Shown here one piece after another: positions 14,471 to 26,457 of a stretch of DNA of 64,000 nucleotides. Numbering within the stretch: the stretch's first letter is position 1; every line of letters begins with the position of its first letter. This DNA is from Diprion similis (lineage: Eukaryota > Arthropoda > Insecta > Hymenoptera > Diprionidae): positions 9,238,001-9,302,000 of the forward strand of contig NC_060112.1 of NCBI RefSeq assembly GCF_021155765.1, in the 5' to 3' direction. The notes under the pieces were generated by a model, which had not been told where the DNA came from, ran no database searches, and was given only the letters and a program-made list of their open reading frames with translations. The translations under genes were made by a program, and so were the position numbers.

Positions 14471-14599
14471 TAGACATGATGCAGAACTTTGAACTACACC
14501 GGAAGCTTCACCTGGGTACAGAATTTATTCGAGGATTTGAATCATCGCAAGGATGTTATCTCGTAAAGCAGAATTTATATTTGTATACATTTTATTTTT

Positions 14600-14605
14600 A
14601 ATAAA
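14600..14605 (+). terminator. ARMC3 poly(A) signal
   Basis: AATAAA about 130 bases after the ARMC3 stop codon in an AT-rich 3' flank; a typical distance for a short 3' UTR. Confidence 0.6.
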
Positions 14606-17600
14606 CGTATTTTATCTTTTTGAAAAACGAAATTTAATTTCGAGTTTTTATCATACGGTATTTGGAGCTTACACTTGCATACAAAAAATGCTTCTAAAGA
14701 CGATGATTTGTTGTAACTCAGAATTGGAGTAAAAAATGTTATTCGGGTCTATGGTTATGAGTAAAAAATGAAAAATAGTTTGTATGTGCATCATGTTTTT
14801 ATTAATCTTTTGCAAAGGAATTCAACTCAATCCCTGCAATAATGATCTGCATATACAGCTGTAAACTTAACATCTATATAATATTTTGTTACATGTCACA
14901 ATTCAATTCCTATATGTGAACTGTATGTATATAATATGTATACTTATTAATCATTCTACATACATACATCGAGAGGGGTTAATACTTTTACATGGTATTT
15001 GTTACAAGTTTACAACATTCGTCCGAAGAAACCTACCTGTTTAAGTTTCTGCGAAGACAATTATTATCGTTACATCGTCCAAGAAATGATAAACACTTTC
15101 TAATATGAGATAACGACTGACTGCATTATCATTGCATTATCATTACATTATCAGCACTTCGAACGTGAACGAAAGCTCAAATGGCTCAACACAGTAACGT
15201 TTTTAATACAGTAACGTACTATTTATATTACACATTACGTAGACACTAAAACTTTTGTACTGCGAGACCTTAACAATGAAACTCAAGATAAATCACCTCG
15301 TTTGCTATCTGATTTTTGGCTTTACAGACACAATACTTGAAAAAGAATTAGTGAAACGGAATAAAAATGTTAATTGACATTGTATGAATTTTCTCAAAAG
15401 TCTACTTTTGACGAATAAAGCACGTATATATGGACCCGAGATATGATTGTTAGCTTATGAATTTTTTTCGTATCTTTTTGAAAGAAGAATGACAAATTTA
15501 CTCGTATTTATACATTATAAAAGAAACAAATATTCCTTACATTATACGTAATTGGCAGTTTGCGTAAAAACAGAGGATCAGCACAATTCATTTTAAACAT
15601 TGATATGCCATTCTAAATGGTATAAAGCTACCCTTGAATCCTCGTGAGAAATTAAATTCCAATATTAATAGATCGTACAAATAATACATATGATATACAT
15701 TTAATGAAATTAATTCGCACCATTTGTGCAAATAAATTATGTCGAGCTATTTTATCCACCAAAATTCGTTTTACTTGAAAGATTTAAATCTGTTTTGTGT
15801 GTAATTTCGAAAATGAAATATCATCAAAAATACAGTTGCATGCTAAAATTGAAGCAAAAGTTTCCACAGAACGTTCCAATTTTGTAGTTGTAAGATAGCC
15901 AGAAAAATCGTACAAATTATGTACTTTGGTACAGCTTATTAATTACACCGAATCCTCGATAAAAAAAAATGCTTTTTTTTATACGTATTTAGAAACATGA
16001 AGTGTCTGTCTGTGTGTGACACCACGAGACTATCAATACGTTGCTCCAAGTCTATCTGTCGTCACAGGATTTTGTGTAAAAATAATCCAACGAGCGTTTG
16101 TCTTTCCTTTAATTTTTATTTTCCTACTCTCGAATTTGTGAACATTCTCTGGGACTAATTTCGAAATTAACTATTATATTCTTCCTAAATAGTCCATCAA
16201 TCGAAGTTATCTAGACTTTAATAACATATGTACATATTGCATATGAGGCGTTCCAAGCTATTTCGAAGTGGCCATGTCCTAAGCCTCTTGTTCAGTTGTA
16301 ACGCGTTACAGAAAACACGATTTACAAATTGTAGAATGTACAAAAAAAATTCGACCCTTGTAAATTTTAATTGTTAACTTTTTTATTTTATTTATTTATT
16401 TATTTTTTTCTTTATATTGACCTGCTCTTACGTCATTCTGGAATTAAATTAGTTCTCTTTCCAAGCTTTTATTGCATGAGTTTTTATTTCATATAAAGAA
16501 ATCAATTATAGTTGACGGTGATTCCGATAGCCTCTTGATTACGGAAAAACATATTTTTTTTAAACTGTAACTTTGATAACCGTGTTTTCTTGTAACGTTC
16601 TATAAAATACTAAAATGTGAAAATAAAAAATGGCTAGGTCGAAATTACTTGGTACGGGACGTATGCGCAAAGCATTCATGTTATGCGGTGAAAAAAATAG
16701 CGTATAAAGTACGTTATAAAAATAGTAGCAAAGGTTTCATAGAAAGTCATGATTCATTAGTAATTTTTATGAAAAAGTTCTTCAAAGAGTTCAGAATTTG
16801 TGTATAACTTCGTGTAGAATACAAGAAAATAAACATAAAACACGAAGGATATTGAAAAGTAGTTAAAACTATAAATAATTAATAAAATAAAATGAATTTG
16901 TCATTTAAATATGTACAATTCGTCAATAGTGTTTTTCATATCTTTAAAATATATATCCCTAACGATTTTCATAGTTTTTAAGTCATGCTCTGGTAATTTA
17001 TTATACTTATAGATTCGGTTTATATTTTTCCTAAATTACCCAGATATAAATAAGATGATATTCGGCCATTAACTTGACCCATGGAATATAATTTCTTCTT
17101 GGATTTTCAAAGGTTGCAGCATGCATACGATTATTTAAGCTGCACGTACAATACTCCGACCTATTTATACAATGTCCAACTGTCGTTACATCAATATGAC
17201 TCTATATTCACCATAAACCTTTTGCACTAGTAGGAAACTGAGGAAACGAAATCGAGTATCGATAAACTTCGTATGAAGAAATAAAGTTAATTATTAAGTT
17301 AAATTATAATCAGCCAATCTACAACTAAGTCACATGTCAATATCATTTTCCTATATAGGATCTATTACGTTATTTTCTAATAAATATACGTTATATATTT
17401 CTATTTTGCTAGACGCTTTTGCAGTATCTTCTGGAAGCCAACTAACATATATTTAACTGTAGATTCTCAAGGCAAGTATCGATTTCTTCTTATGTGTAAT
17501 TTTATTTTTATTCCTATTTCGTCACTACAAATCAATCGACTTTTGAACTTCGAAAAAAGTTGACTCCGGGGGGTGGCATGGCAAGATATCAATAAATTAT

Positions 17601-17660
17601 CTACATCTATCATTCTTCCTCCTTACAGCCGATTATTTATTTGGTCAGTAGCCATTCCTA
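14606..17660. other. Convergent intergenic spacer, ARMC3 to ORP
   Basis: About 3 kb of AT-rich DNA between two convergent genes. I see no coding exon, RNA gene or recognisable transposon, only A/T runs. Confidence 0.6.
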
Positions 17661-17670
17661 TTTATTTATT
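17661..17670 (-). terminator. ORP poly(A) signals
   Basis: Two overlapping AATAAA hexamers on the minus strand (TTTATTTATT on plus), about 185 bases beyond the ORP stop codon. Confidence 0.55.
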
Positions 17671-17852
17671 TTTTTTTTCATATTTATTTTTTTTTTCTTT
17701 TACTCACATCAGCTTGCGCAATATTATTTTTTCCATTATACACCGAGTACAATCCTACAAGGTTCACGCTTCCTAATATCCAGCGACATAAGTTACGTAC
17801 TAATTACTACATATCGTTATGATTACATCAATTACACGTTATACACACTGAC

Positions 17853-20800
17853 CTAAAATATATCTTCGATGTCTGAATAATTTCGATTCCAGTATTCTCC
17901 TTGATACAGCCAATCCACTTGTTCTGAATGTGGATTTATACCAGTAGCGAACCACCTGGACATAAGTAATCAAATTTCATCCCTGATATTCCATTTAGTT
18001 GAGAGATCACATTTCAACGAGGGGGGAATCGATACGTGAATAACGATTACAACTCAACCTTTTCATCACAAAGATGAGATGCAGAATATAAAAGGCTACA
18101 AAAATCACAAGCCGTTACCTGGATTACAAGTGATGAAGAAAATTACAAGGACGACTTGAATTTAAAGTATTACAAATGTAATATACAGAATGCAAAGAGA
18201 ATTGTAGGAATAGGTTATAGGAATTTCATGGGTTACAAAGGTAATATGGAATATACAAAGGGATTACAAAGGATTGCATTGTTCATCCGATTCCAACAGT
18301 GACTGACCCTTTACTTTTCAGTTGATGTATGAATTTCCCGATGTAATTGAGGTATGTTAATATTGAGATCATCTTGGCACTTTGAAGAACTAAAACACAG
18401 TTCGTTAAACGTATGTACCTTGGTGTCCATTCGGAACCGCTATTTTGTTTCCTTGTTTTTCGCGACCTTCTCTGCTTTTCTTCCAATCTTATTTTTTCGG
18501 CAGCTGCACCATCTTGATCTCCCATCTCGAGTTTTCTTATGTCAGGTCGAAGCCTGGAGTCTGTGGGGCACAAGATTTTTCCCATTCCAGGTTCTATCTC
18601 GTTAAGTGACATTGCAAACGTGGTGAATTGGTAGAACTGAAACGGAATGTTTCAAAGTTGTTAGTAAACTAAAATTAAACAGTAACACAGAGATTCAATC
18701 GCTGATTTTGCTTTAAACACGTGTTTCATAAACGAATGTGTAATATGTTTGTTTATACATTGGTGGTTCTTTGTACTCACTTCAGCACTACTTTGCGGCC
18801 TTGGAGCAACTTTCCAAAGGGTAGTTGATCCTGGAATCTCATCAATAGTTGGACTATCATCTCCTTCTGTTCCCGTAGATTCATCGATTGCATCCTAAAG
18901 CAATTAATATTTATTTCAATAGTTGCCAAGAGACAAGTAAATGAATGGCCTTTAAATCAATCTGTAAATAATTACATATTCTTATGCCTTAAAAATCTAT
19001 TCATTGTGGAAATTGAAGTTTTCGTTTTAAAGGTCGTGGTCCAATAAACATATGAATATGTAGTACAACCGGCAACTTCATTTTACACTTACAATCTACA
19101 CGCTTTATTGTCAATAAAGTTACCGGCCAAAAAATTATATCATTCTGATTTTTTAAATTATTCGATTTTGTATTTCCACCCAAGTAATTAAAGAACAAAC
19201 TTTTGTATCCATCGACATGATTCTCAAAATCAATAATCACTAATCGTCCGCATCTGATTATGATAATTGAGGATGTTATAGTTTCTTGACGGATAACGAT
19301 GGTTTAATTATTCTGCATTATACGCCAGTAAGAAACCATGTAATCACAGGTTAAGAAATTGAACCTTTTTATTCATTTCAACAAATTATGATCACGACTC
19401 AAAAAAAATCGATGTCCTGCATCAATACGCTTCATGTTTCAATGCAATTTTTTAGAATTTTTATCATCACAAATATTCTGATTGGGTTGAAAATTAGAAG
19501 TAAAAAGATGACTTTTTTTTACCGGTCACTTCTGACTCGGGAATATCAGAAACTTAAATCTTCAGGTCATATTTTTGCTTACGAAGCATATGCATGCCAA
19601 CTATAGTGCATTCCATTATATACTTATTCGATTGCGGCCATTTTGCATAAAAAATATAAATGGTGAGAGAAACGTAATCAGGACTTATTTACGACATTTA
19701 CGAATGTGAAAATACCTGATGAGAAGGTTTGAAAGCGCCCACTTTAAAACTGTGTAATTTAGCCAGGACTTTCTTGTGTCCTGGGCTGCCTTGAGGGCTT
19801 CTGTTCTCTCGTTTAATCCTCTCCAGTGTTTCTTCGTACAATATTGGTTCGCAAACTCGTAAGTTTTCAGTCCACTTGCCGTAGAGAAACACTAATTTTT
19901 TTTTGCTAAAAAGAAACTCAGTTTTAATCGCATTCCTACAAATACTTCGCAAAGAAAATCTGCCAGGTGTCGTTCTCCATTCTAGAGAAAACTTTGTAGG
20001 ATTGTAGAAGAGCTAAAAATATTTTTGCCACAGGCCTTTTTTTATATCCGCGAAATTCTGCGACGACAAAGTGGCGCCAATAATTTTTGAACTCATCGAT
20101 TTCGAATCGCGTACCAAAATTTCAAAATCAAAAACAGTGCATTGATGTTATCAGAATAAATTTGAATCTCGTGAAAATTTGCATTTAAGGGGTTTCACGA
20201 ATTTAGAACTGATGTTGCCAAAGTCGATCCGCCATTTAGGATTCGCTATTTTTAATGTTGATATTCTGCTATCGGATTCTGAATCAGGGACACCAAAAAT
20301 CATCGGCATCACCGTTGGCGAAAATTGGCGATTTTATAGAGTTAATTTCACCGTGTTGAGATAGAATTTCGAAATAATTTCGGATTCGATTTTTCGATAC
20401 CTCTTTCATCGTAATTTTTGTAGTATATATCGATTCCGTGTAAAAAAACTAAAGTCTGATTCGTTTCCAATCCCACAAAGTCACGTAACGTAAGAAAATA
20501 AAGCGTAAAAATTACTCCTGATCCATTATAAAGCCTTCAACTTTATGCAAGTCTTTTCCATTCCGACCAGCACTTTTGAACGACAAGGTAGACTTCAAAT
20601 TAGCCTCTCCGTACTGCCTGATTTCTAATGCACCCAATTGTTCCATCCAGAACTGGCCGACAAGTACATTGTGTAATATGCAATTGACATTCTGCCATGT
20701 GTAAGCCTCCTTCCATCTAACAAACAAACGTAACTCTGCATATTCTCCACTTTATTGACGTTACGTCATCATACTTGGTCAACTCACTTTGGCAGCTCGA

Positions 20801-23800
20801 CTGTCACCATACCCTTAGGATGAATTTCAACTGATTTGCAGAAGAACTTGAGCTTTGGATGTATGCTGCCGTGGAATATGAAGTCCTCACTGTCGGCGTG
20901 AAATGCTGATACTGGTGGATGATGTGACACCTGCTCGCATATTATTCTGCAACAAAATATAGGTGCGTATGTATCATAGAGAAGTTTTATGTAGCGTGTA
21001 GTTTTTAAAAACAATTGGCACGATTGTACAGCGCCATTGTTGTTAAAAATTGGTAATATGTTCGAGTCTTCGAGTAACTTTCAGCAGAATTATCTGCGCC
21101 AATTAATAGGGCAAATAAAACGATGTCTCTACTGTGTGATAGAAATGAATCTGAGCAAATTTGATAATACGAGCGGCACGATCTAGCGATATAAACAATT
21201 TTGAAAAAAGGGTATAATAAGAAGGTGGAAAATTATTGAACTTGGGTGTGTTTAATCCAAATATAATGTTTCCGAGTATTGTAACTATTATGCTAGAACG
21301 TGAGATTGCTTGGATGTGTTTTGGACAATTTATGGGGATCTGCTTAGCAATATAAAATGTACTAAAACAACAGACATGAGAACATTATGTAGCAAAAAAT
21401 AAGGCCAAATTTTTTTTAAATATCTTGTTGGTATATAATATACCTTGTTGTTTATAGAAAATCGTTTTTAATGGATCTCATTAGTGCATTGATAATAATT
21501 AGACATTAGTTTTCAGAAATGTCATTATTATAACTATTTTTCGTTTGGTTTGGTAAATTTCCTTTATTAATTTCTTGTACCTAAAATCTTCTCGTTGAAG
21601 TTCGTAGGTTTCGCCAAGCAACGGATTAAATGGTTTTCCCAGGCGCTCCCAGTTCGATGCTAATGCGCTTACTGCAAATGCCGAGACATACTAGAGAAAC
21701 AGCAGATATAAAATTATTACTATAATATCAAGCGATATCGTGAGTTGTCGATTCATGCTACGGTTTTAATTCTAGATACTGTATAAACTGTTTCACTCTA
21801 GAAAAATATTTCCCTCTTTTCAATATTTTTCATCATATTTCCAAAAAATATTACCATTCAACAACAATGAATATTTCGTATAAGGTGATTTTAAATTTGC
21901 AGTAAACCTTGTGATAAATTTGGCGATTCATTTTTCTACGCTTTTAAAAAATGCCGGTAATGTTCATCGATTCGAATTTATAGTTTAGTTAAAAAAATAA
22001 ATCAAGAGCTTCAGCGACGTGACTAGGACGGAAATAAAATACTGAAAAAAATTGAAATTAGTTGTGATAAAAATTAGCCCATTTGGCCTCCAATGCACCA
22101 AATATATTGAGCTAATCAATGCAGGAAGATCTTCGCTATTACCTGGAGTCTAACAAGAGGATCCTCTTCCATAGCAGCTTGTTTGAGTAATTTTGCATAC
22201 TCCATGTACTCAGCGACTCGTTGGAGAAAGGATAAAGGTTCGTTGAAAACGACAGGCATTGTGATTTTACTGAGGTCCTTGCCCAGTGTCAAAACCGAGC
22301 AAAGGTTCACCTCGGAGCGTCCAGGAGCTGGCAAAGACGTCCTAGAACAGATGGAAGGGGAGGGTTGTAAGACACGCGGTGATTTTCACAGCCATTTTTC
22401 GATTATCCTAAATTACATATCTCGAAGGTATATCTAAACTGGTGAAGAACAACAAATATATTATGTAAAACTTCACAGTTTGGCAATTTCAAGTTCCACA
22501 ATATAAGTTCGCAACTCATGATTAAGATGGAAAGATTTGAAATCAGAATTATCAAATGACGTTATACTTTTACATATTGGACCATTTTAACAAATTCTAC
22601 ATAATACAATATCCTTATTGCTGTATGATGGGAATGGATATGAACAAATTTATGTGACACAAGCTAAGATATCAACACTTTGAGCAAAGGTCTTATAGTC
22701 GCAAAAGTCGAATTTATTAAGTTACGGTGTTTTTTTTTTTTTTTTTTTAAAGCAATCACGTTTCTAGGCTCGTTTTGCTTGCTGGCCAGATAGCCACAAA
22801 TTGTCTGAAGATTATTCAAAAAGTCTAAGATTATAGTGCAGTTGTGGCGCGGAAACGTAAATGTTGACGAACATCTGTTGTACCATATTAACATAAATAT
22901 ATTTTTATATACGATGGAGATCAATTGTTCATCTGTTCATCAATCAACTGTTTGCAAAAGTCTTTTTAAACAATTTTAGAAGACTTTATTTCTAAACAAA
23001 ATAAGCCCAAAAACCTAACAAGTGGATTGAATATACCAGAGTTTAATCATTTTGAACGTTCTAATTATTTAAAATCTTTTCTCAAATTGTTGATGTTTTA
23101 GCTTGTGTTATTCGAATTTGGTCTATTAATTTGTATCATTACATAGCAGAGATTTTTAAGTTTAGAGATGTTGAAAAAAATTATTTCCCATCTTCACGGA
23201 ATATTTCATTTTCTTCCAAAATCTCATCATTCAATCGACTTAGGCCATTCTTTTGAAATTCATGATGTACTTAACTCGAAGTAGTAGAAGTTTCAAAAGT
23301 ATCGATGCATGGCTCTTAGTGAATCATTTTTGTGTACAATAATTTTAACTTAACATTCTGTAAGATTTAATGGGAAATATCGTAAACTTTTATAACTCGC
23401 AGAAGAGTTCAAAAAAACATATTAATGATCACATTTTGTTCTGGTGATTAGATTTTAAATTTTTGCATCGGAATAAATTTTCTTAGGGATTGCTTTTTTT
23501 ATCTCTTACAGCGAAAAATATTATTTTCAAAAAATTTCGGCGAGTTTAAAAAATAAAAAAATTATCCAAGGTATCCTTGTATGTATATAATGGCACATAG
23601 CAAAGTTGCGAAGAATTCGGCGACCACGAGTGAAAAAATCTGAAACATTTAGAAAAACATTTTCACGAGGGTAAAAAAGAGTTTCGAACGAAAAAAAATC
23701 ATGATTCGTTTTTATATTGCGAAATAATACGTATAGAGCCACCGAATTATGTACACCACCCAAACCTGCAATAAGGATCGCCTCCAGAATAACAGCTGAT

Positions 23801-24353
23801 CAGAATCGAATCCGTAGAAAAATTGACGATGTAATATTTTTCATACATGTATTTATAATAATACGTTCAAAAAGAGTGGTGAAACGTATTTGTAACATTT
23901 AAATGCGATATTCTACGTAAATAAATTAGTAGATTATCGATTCGCTAATAAAGCGGTAAATATAATCTGGGTTCCGCTTACAATTGCAGGCATATATGGG
24001 TCGGATAGAAGATAGAAAAAACGTTATTGAAACGTAAGGATGACCAATAATAAATATGTTCAATTTTTCTTAGATTTGTATCAATTATGTCCTTATTCGG
24101 TTATTCTACTATTCGTGTACGTATAAGGATGATTTAATGAGTCGGGAGGTTGGAAATAAACCAAATTACAGTAAAGTTATAAGAATATCAGATTGTAGAA
24201 ACACTGATGAGTGATTTAAAAAAAACTTGAGGCAATAGAAAAAATTAACTAGATTGAGAAAAAAAGCTTTCTATAATTATTAATATGACATTTACATATA
24301 AGGCTGTGCAAAAGTAATTCGACTTACCTGTGCTGTTGATTCCCACTAGCCAT
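17853..24353 (-). CDS. Oxysterol-binding protein-related protein, ORP1/ORP2 type (short form)
   Basis: Exons in order: 24353-24328, 22341-22143, 21690-21581, 20946-20788, 20716-20516, 19905-19716, 18894-18781, 18636-18419 and 17955-17853 (stop). Phases agree and give 439 residues; human ORP2 has about 480. The protein is almost all OSBP-related ligand-binding domain: LSKITMPVVFNEPLSFLQR, FNPLLGETYEL, the family fingerprint EQVSHHPP at about 116-123, FHGSIHPKLKF, AYTWQNVNCILHN, LHKVEGFI and LYGKWTENL. It ends SRLRPDIR, RLEEKQR and WLYQGEYWNRNY. No PH domain, ankyrin repeats or FFAT motif are visible, so this matches ORP2 or the short ORP1 form. The family moves sterols and phosphoinositides between membranes. 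The first exon (MASGNQQH) is short but has a clean donor. Other 5' exons could make longer isoforms. Confidence 0.93.
18060..18285. repeat. Degenerate ATTACAAAGG-type repeat
   Basis: In the last ORP intron, a run of imperfect units resembling (G)ATTACAAAGG recurs at roughly 10-20 base spacing with no fixed period. It could be an old minisatellite. Confidence 0.5.
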
Positions 24354-26281
24354 TGTACGAAATAATAATGAAGTGTGAAAAATGTATTTGTGTTATGTAC
24401 TCGAGTTGAACGGTCGAGCCCAAGAGATTACGATTCTTCTTTATTTTAACACCCAACATCCGAGAATCTCAATTCGTTGGCTACCTTTCTCAATAATATT
24501 ACTATTTTTATTATGGTTATTGTTATTATTATTCAATAAGTGGTCAATAATTTCTGTCCTACGGTAAATGTGATATTATCACCGTGCCAGATACATTGCT
24601 GCTGAAATTTTATTCCCCACCTCAGTAAATGTTCTTATTCCCCACAATTTTTAATAAATTTTACTTGCAAGGTGAATTAATAAATTTACCATGGTGCACC
24701 ACCGAAGTCAAAAAATCGTGTCACGTAAAAATCAACACGTACGAATGTTTAAGCACTGAAATGAAATACTAAAAGAACACATACACACTACACACGCGTA
24801 CAAAATGATGTACAAATTGTATCGCAGATTACTAGGTAACGTGTAATCAGCTGTAAAATACGGAGGGCGGGTTTTTATAGAGCGACGAATAGAGGGTGTG
24901 ATATCCGAATTCGAAACACCTGCGAGTAAACGACGTTGAAAACTAAACTACGTTTCGTAGCTGTTAAGAAATTGGTCTCGATGGTCTCGATGTGTAGTTT
25001 ACATTCGATGTAGGATTTAAATCACACGGATTTATTTCTGTTAGTCCAGAGGATTTACACTATTATGTAATATCGCTACTAGTCGCAAGTTCATGGGAAT
25101 CTAACTTTACAAGGGCGGGTGGCACAGTGGAAAGCGTGCTTGACAAGCTGTTCCGCGAACATCAATAAAACTGGGCATGAGTATCAGGAAGGCGGAAATT
25201 CTCGTGGAGAACTATCTGATTTGTCGCTGGAGCACATGCGTGGGTTCGCTTCGTTAAATCAGACATTTTCGTTGGACTTATCCAATCATTTGCGTTCACT
25301 ATGATTGCATGACGAAATTCGGAATACTGGAAATTTTTGTGAAAGGTTCTTTTTCTCTTACTAATTTTTTTGTCGGAGGATGTGGCTGGTTGGTCCTTAA
25401 TTTATTCCTGGCAAGAAATCGAATTAAGTTTATTTGTTCAATCTGAAATCCACATTTTGGTCAATGATTAATTATTTATGAAACTAGTGAATATTTTTCC
25501 TGTGTTACTCCGAAAAACACCTTCGCAGAAATCTGTAAATCATGAAAACTCCGCTGTGGAGAAAAATGATGGGACATGCAATGGCCGGTAATATAAATCA
25601 CTTATCTCAAGTGTGAAAATATTCATCTGAGCGTAACATCACAAACGTCGTGATTAAATAAGGCACTTGAAATGCAGGCTTAATATTGGAATGCATCTTA
25701 TAAACAACTGCAGGGTTTTGAAGCGTTCAAAAGTGGGAATGACGCAGAGCCAGTCTCTCGATTATCCGGGGAGTTTGGATAAGAGTCGCCTTAAACGCAA
25801 GACGTACCCCATACAACTGTGTTTAATGCTATTATCAGTACACACACGCATCTTATGTATTCAAATATCATTAGCAGATAATAATTCCGATACGTGCTTT
25901 ACAAAACTTCTGAAACAGATTAGTAGTCAATCCGATATTCAGCATTTATTGATCATAATCCATAACACTGCAATTTTACAAAATAGAATGCGATGCCAAT
26001 ACAAAAAACTGTGTCATTAAATTTGTAGAAAATAGTCTTTTGAATAGAACAAGCCTTTGTAGGGTGAGATCAAACTAACCTACTGCCTAAATTTTAAACC
26101 ATTTTGAAGTCATGCAAAATGAATTATCAATTATATTCTCAGTCAATGGCGAGATTTGCTTCGAGAGAACTGTGAAGATATTTGAATTTCGCGCCACGCG
26201 TTATCGCGAAAAACTGTATTCTATCCGTGCCTACAGAGAGCAGCACTGACTACAGAGTCGTGGACCAGGAATCAGACGAGT
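24354..26281. other. Divergent intergenic region between ORP and HDDC2
   Basis: Holds the 5' flanks of two head-to-head genes. A GC-richer patch near 24840-24960 may belong to the ORP promoter. A possible tRNA-derived SINE lies at about 25113-25300. No coding exon is recognised. Confidence 0.5.
25113..25300 (+). mobile_element. Possible tRNA-derived SINE remnant
   Basis: Starts GGGCGGGTGGCACAGTGGAA, which contains a good polymerase III A-box (TGGCACAGTGG). A partial B-box-like GGGTTCGCTTC occurs at about 25242, much farther away than in a tRNA. No target duplication or tail was established. It could be chance similarity. Confidence 0.35.
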
Positions 26282-26366
26282 TCTGATTGGTTGAGAGTCC
26301 TACTTCCGCACTCGCCAGTATTTCAACTTTTAGCGCTCGCTCGTGCTCTCTCCGAATTCGCTCAGT
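26282..26366 (+). promoter_or_regulatory. Probable HDDC2 core promoter
   Basis: About 90 bases upstream of the HDDC2 ATG is TCAGT (26362-26366), the arthropod initiator. Some 80 bases before it GATTGG gives an inverted CCAAT box (about 26285). The segment is more GC-rich than its surroundings and has no TATA box. Confidence 0.45.
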
Positions 26367-26457
26367 CTTCCGAAAGAAATACGACAGTGAACATATTTGA
26401 CGTGCAATTGCTTTTGCAAGAATATTAAAGTACGTTTTCAGTGAGAAATCGAACGAA

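Noticed and set aside
20070-20420. Possible interspersed repeat in an ORP intron
   Set aside because: The texture differs slightly from its flanks, but no inverted ends, second copy or coding remnant was found in the window.
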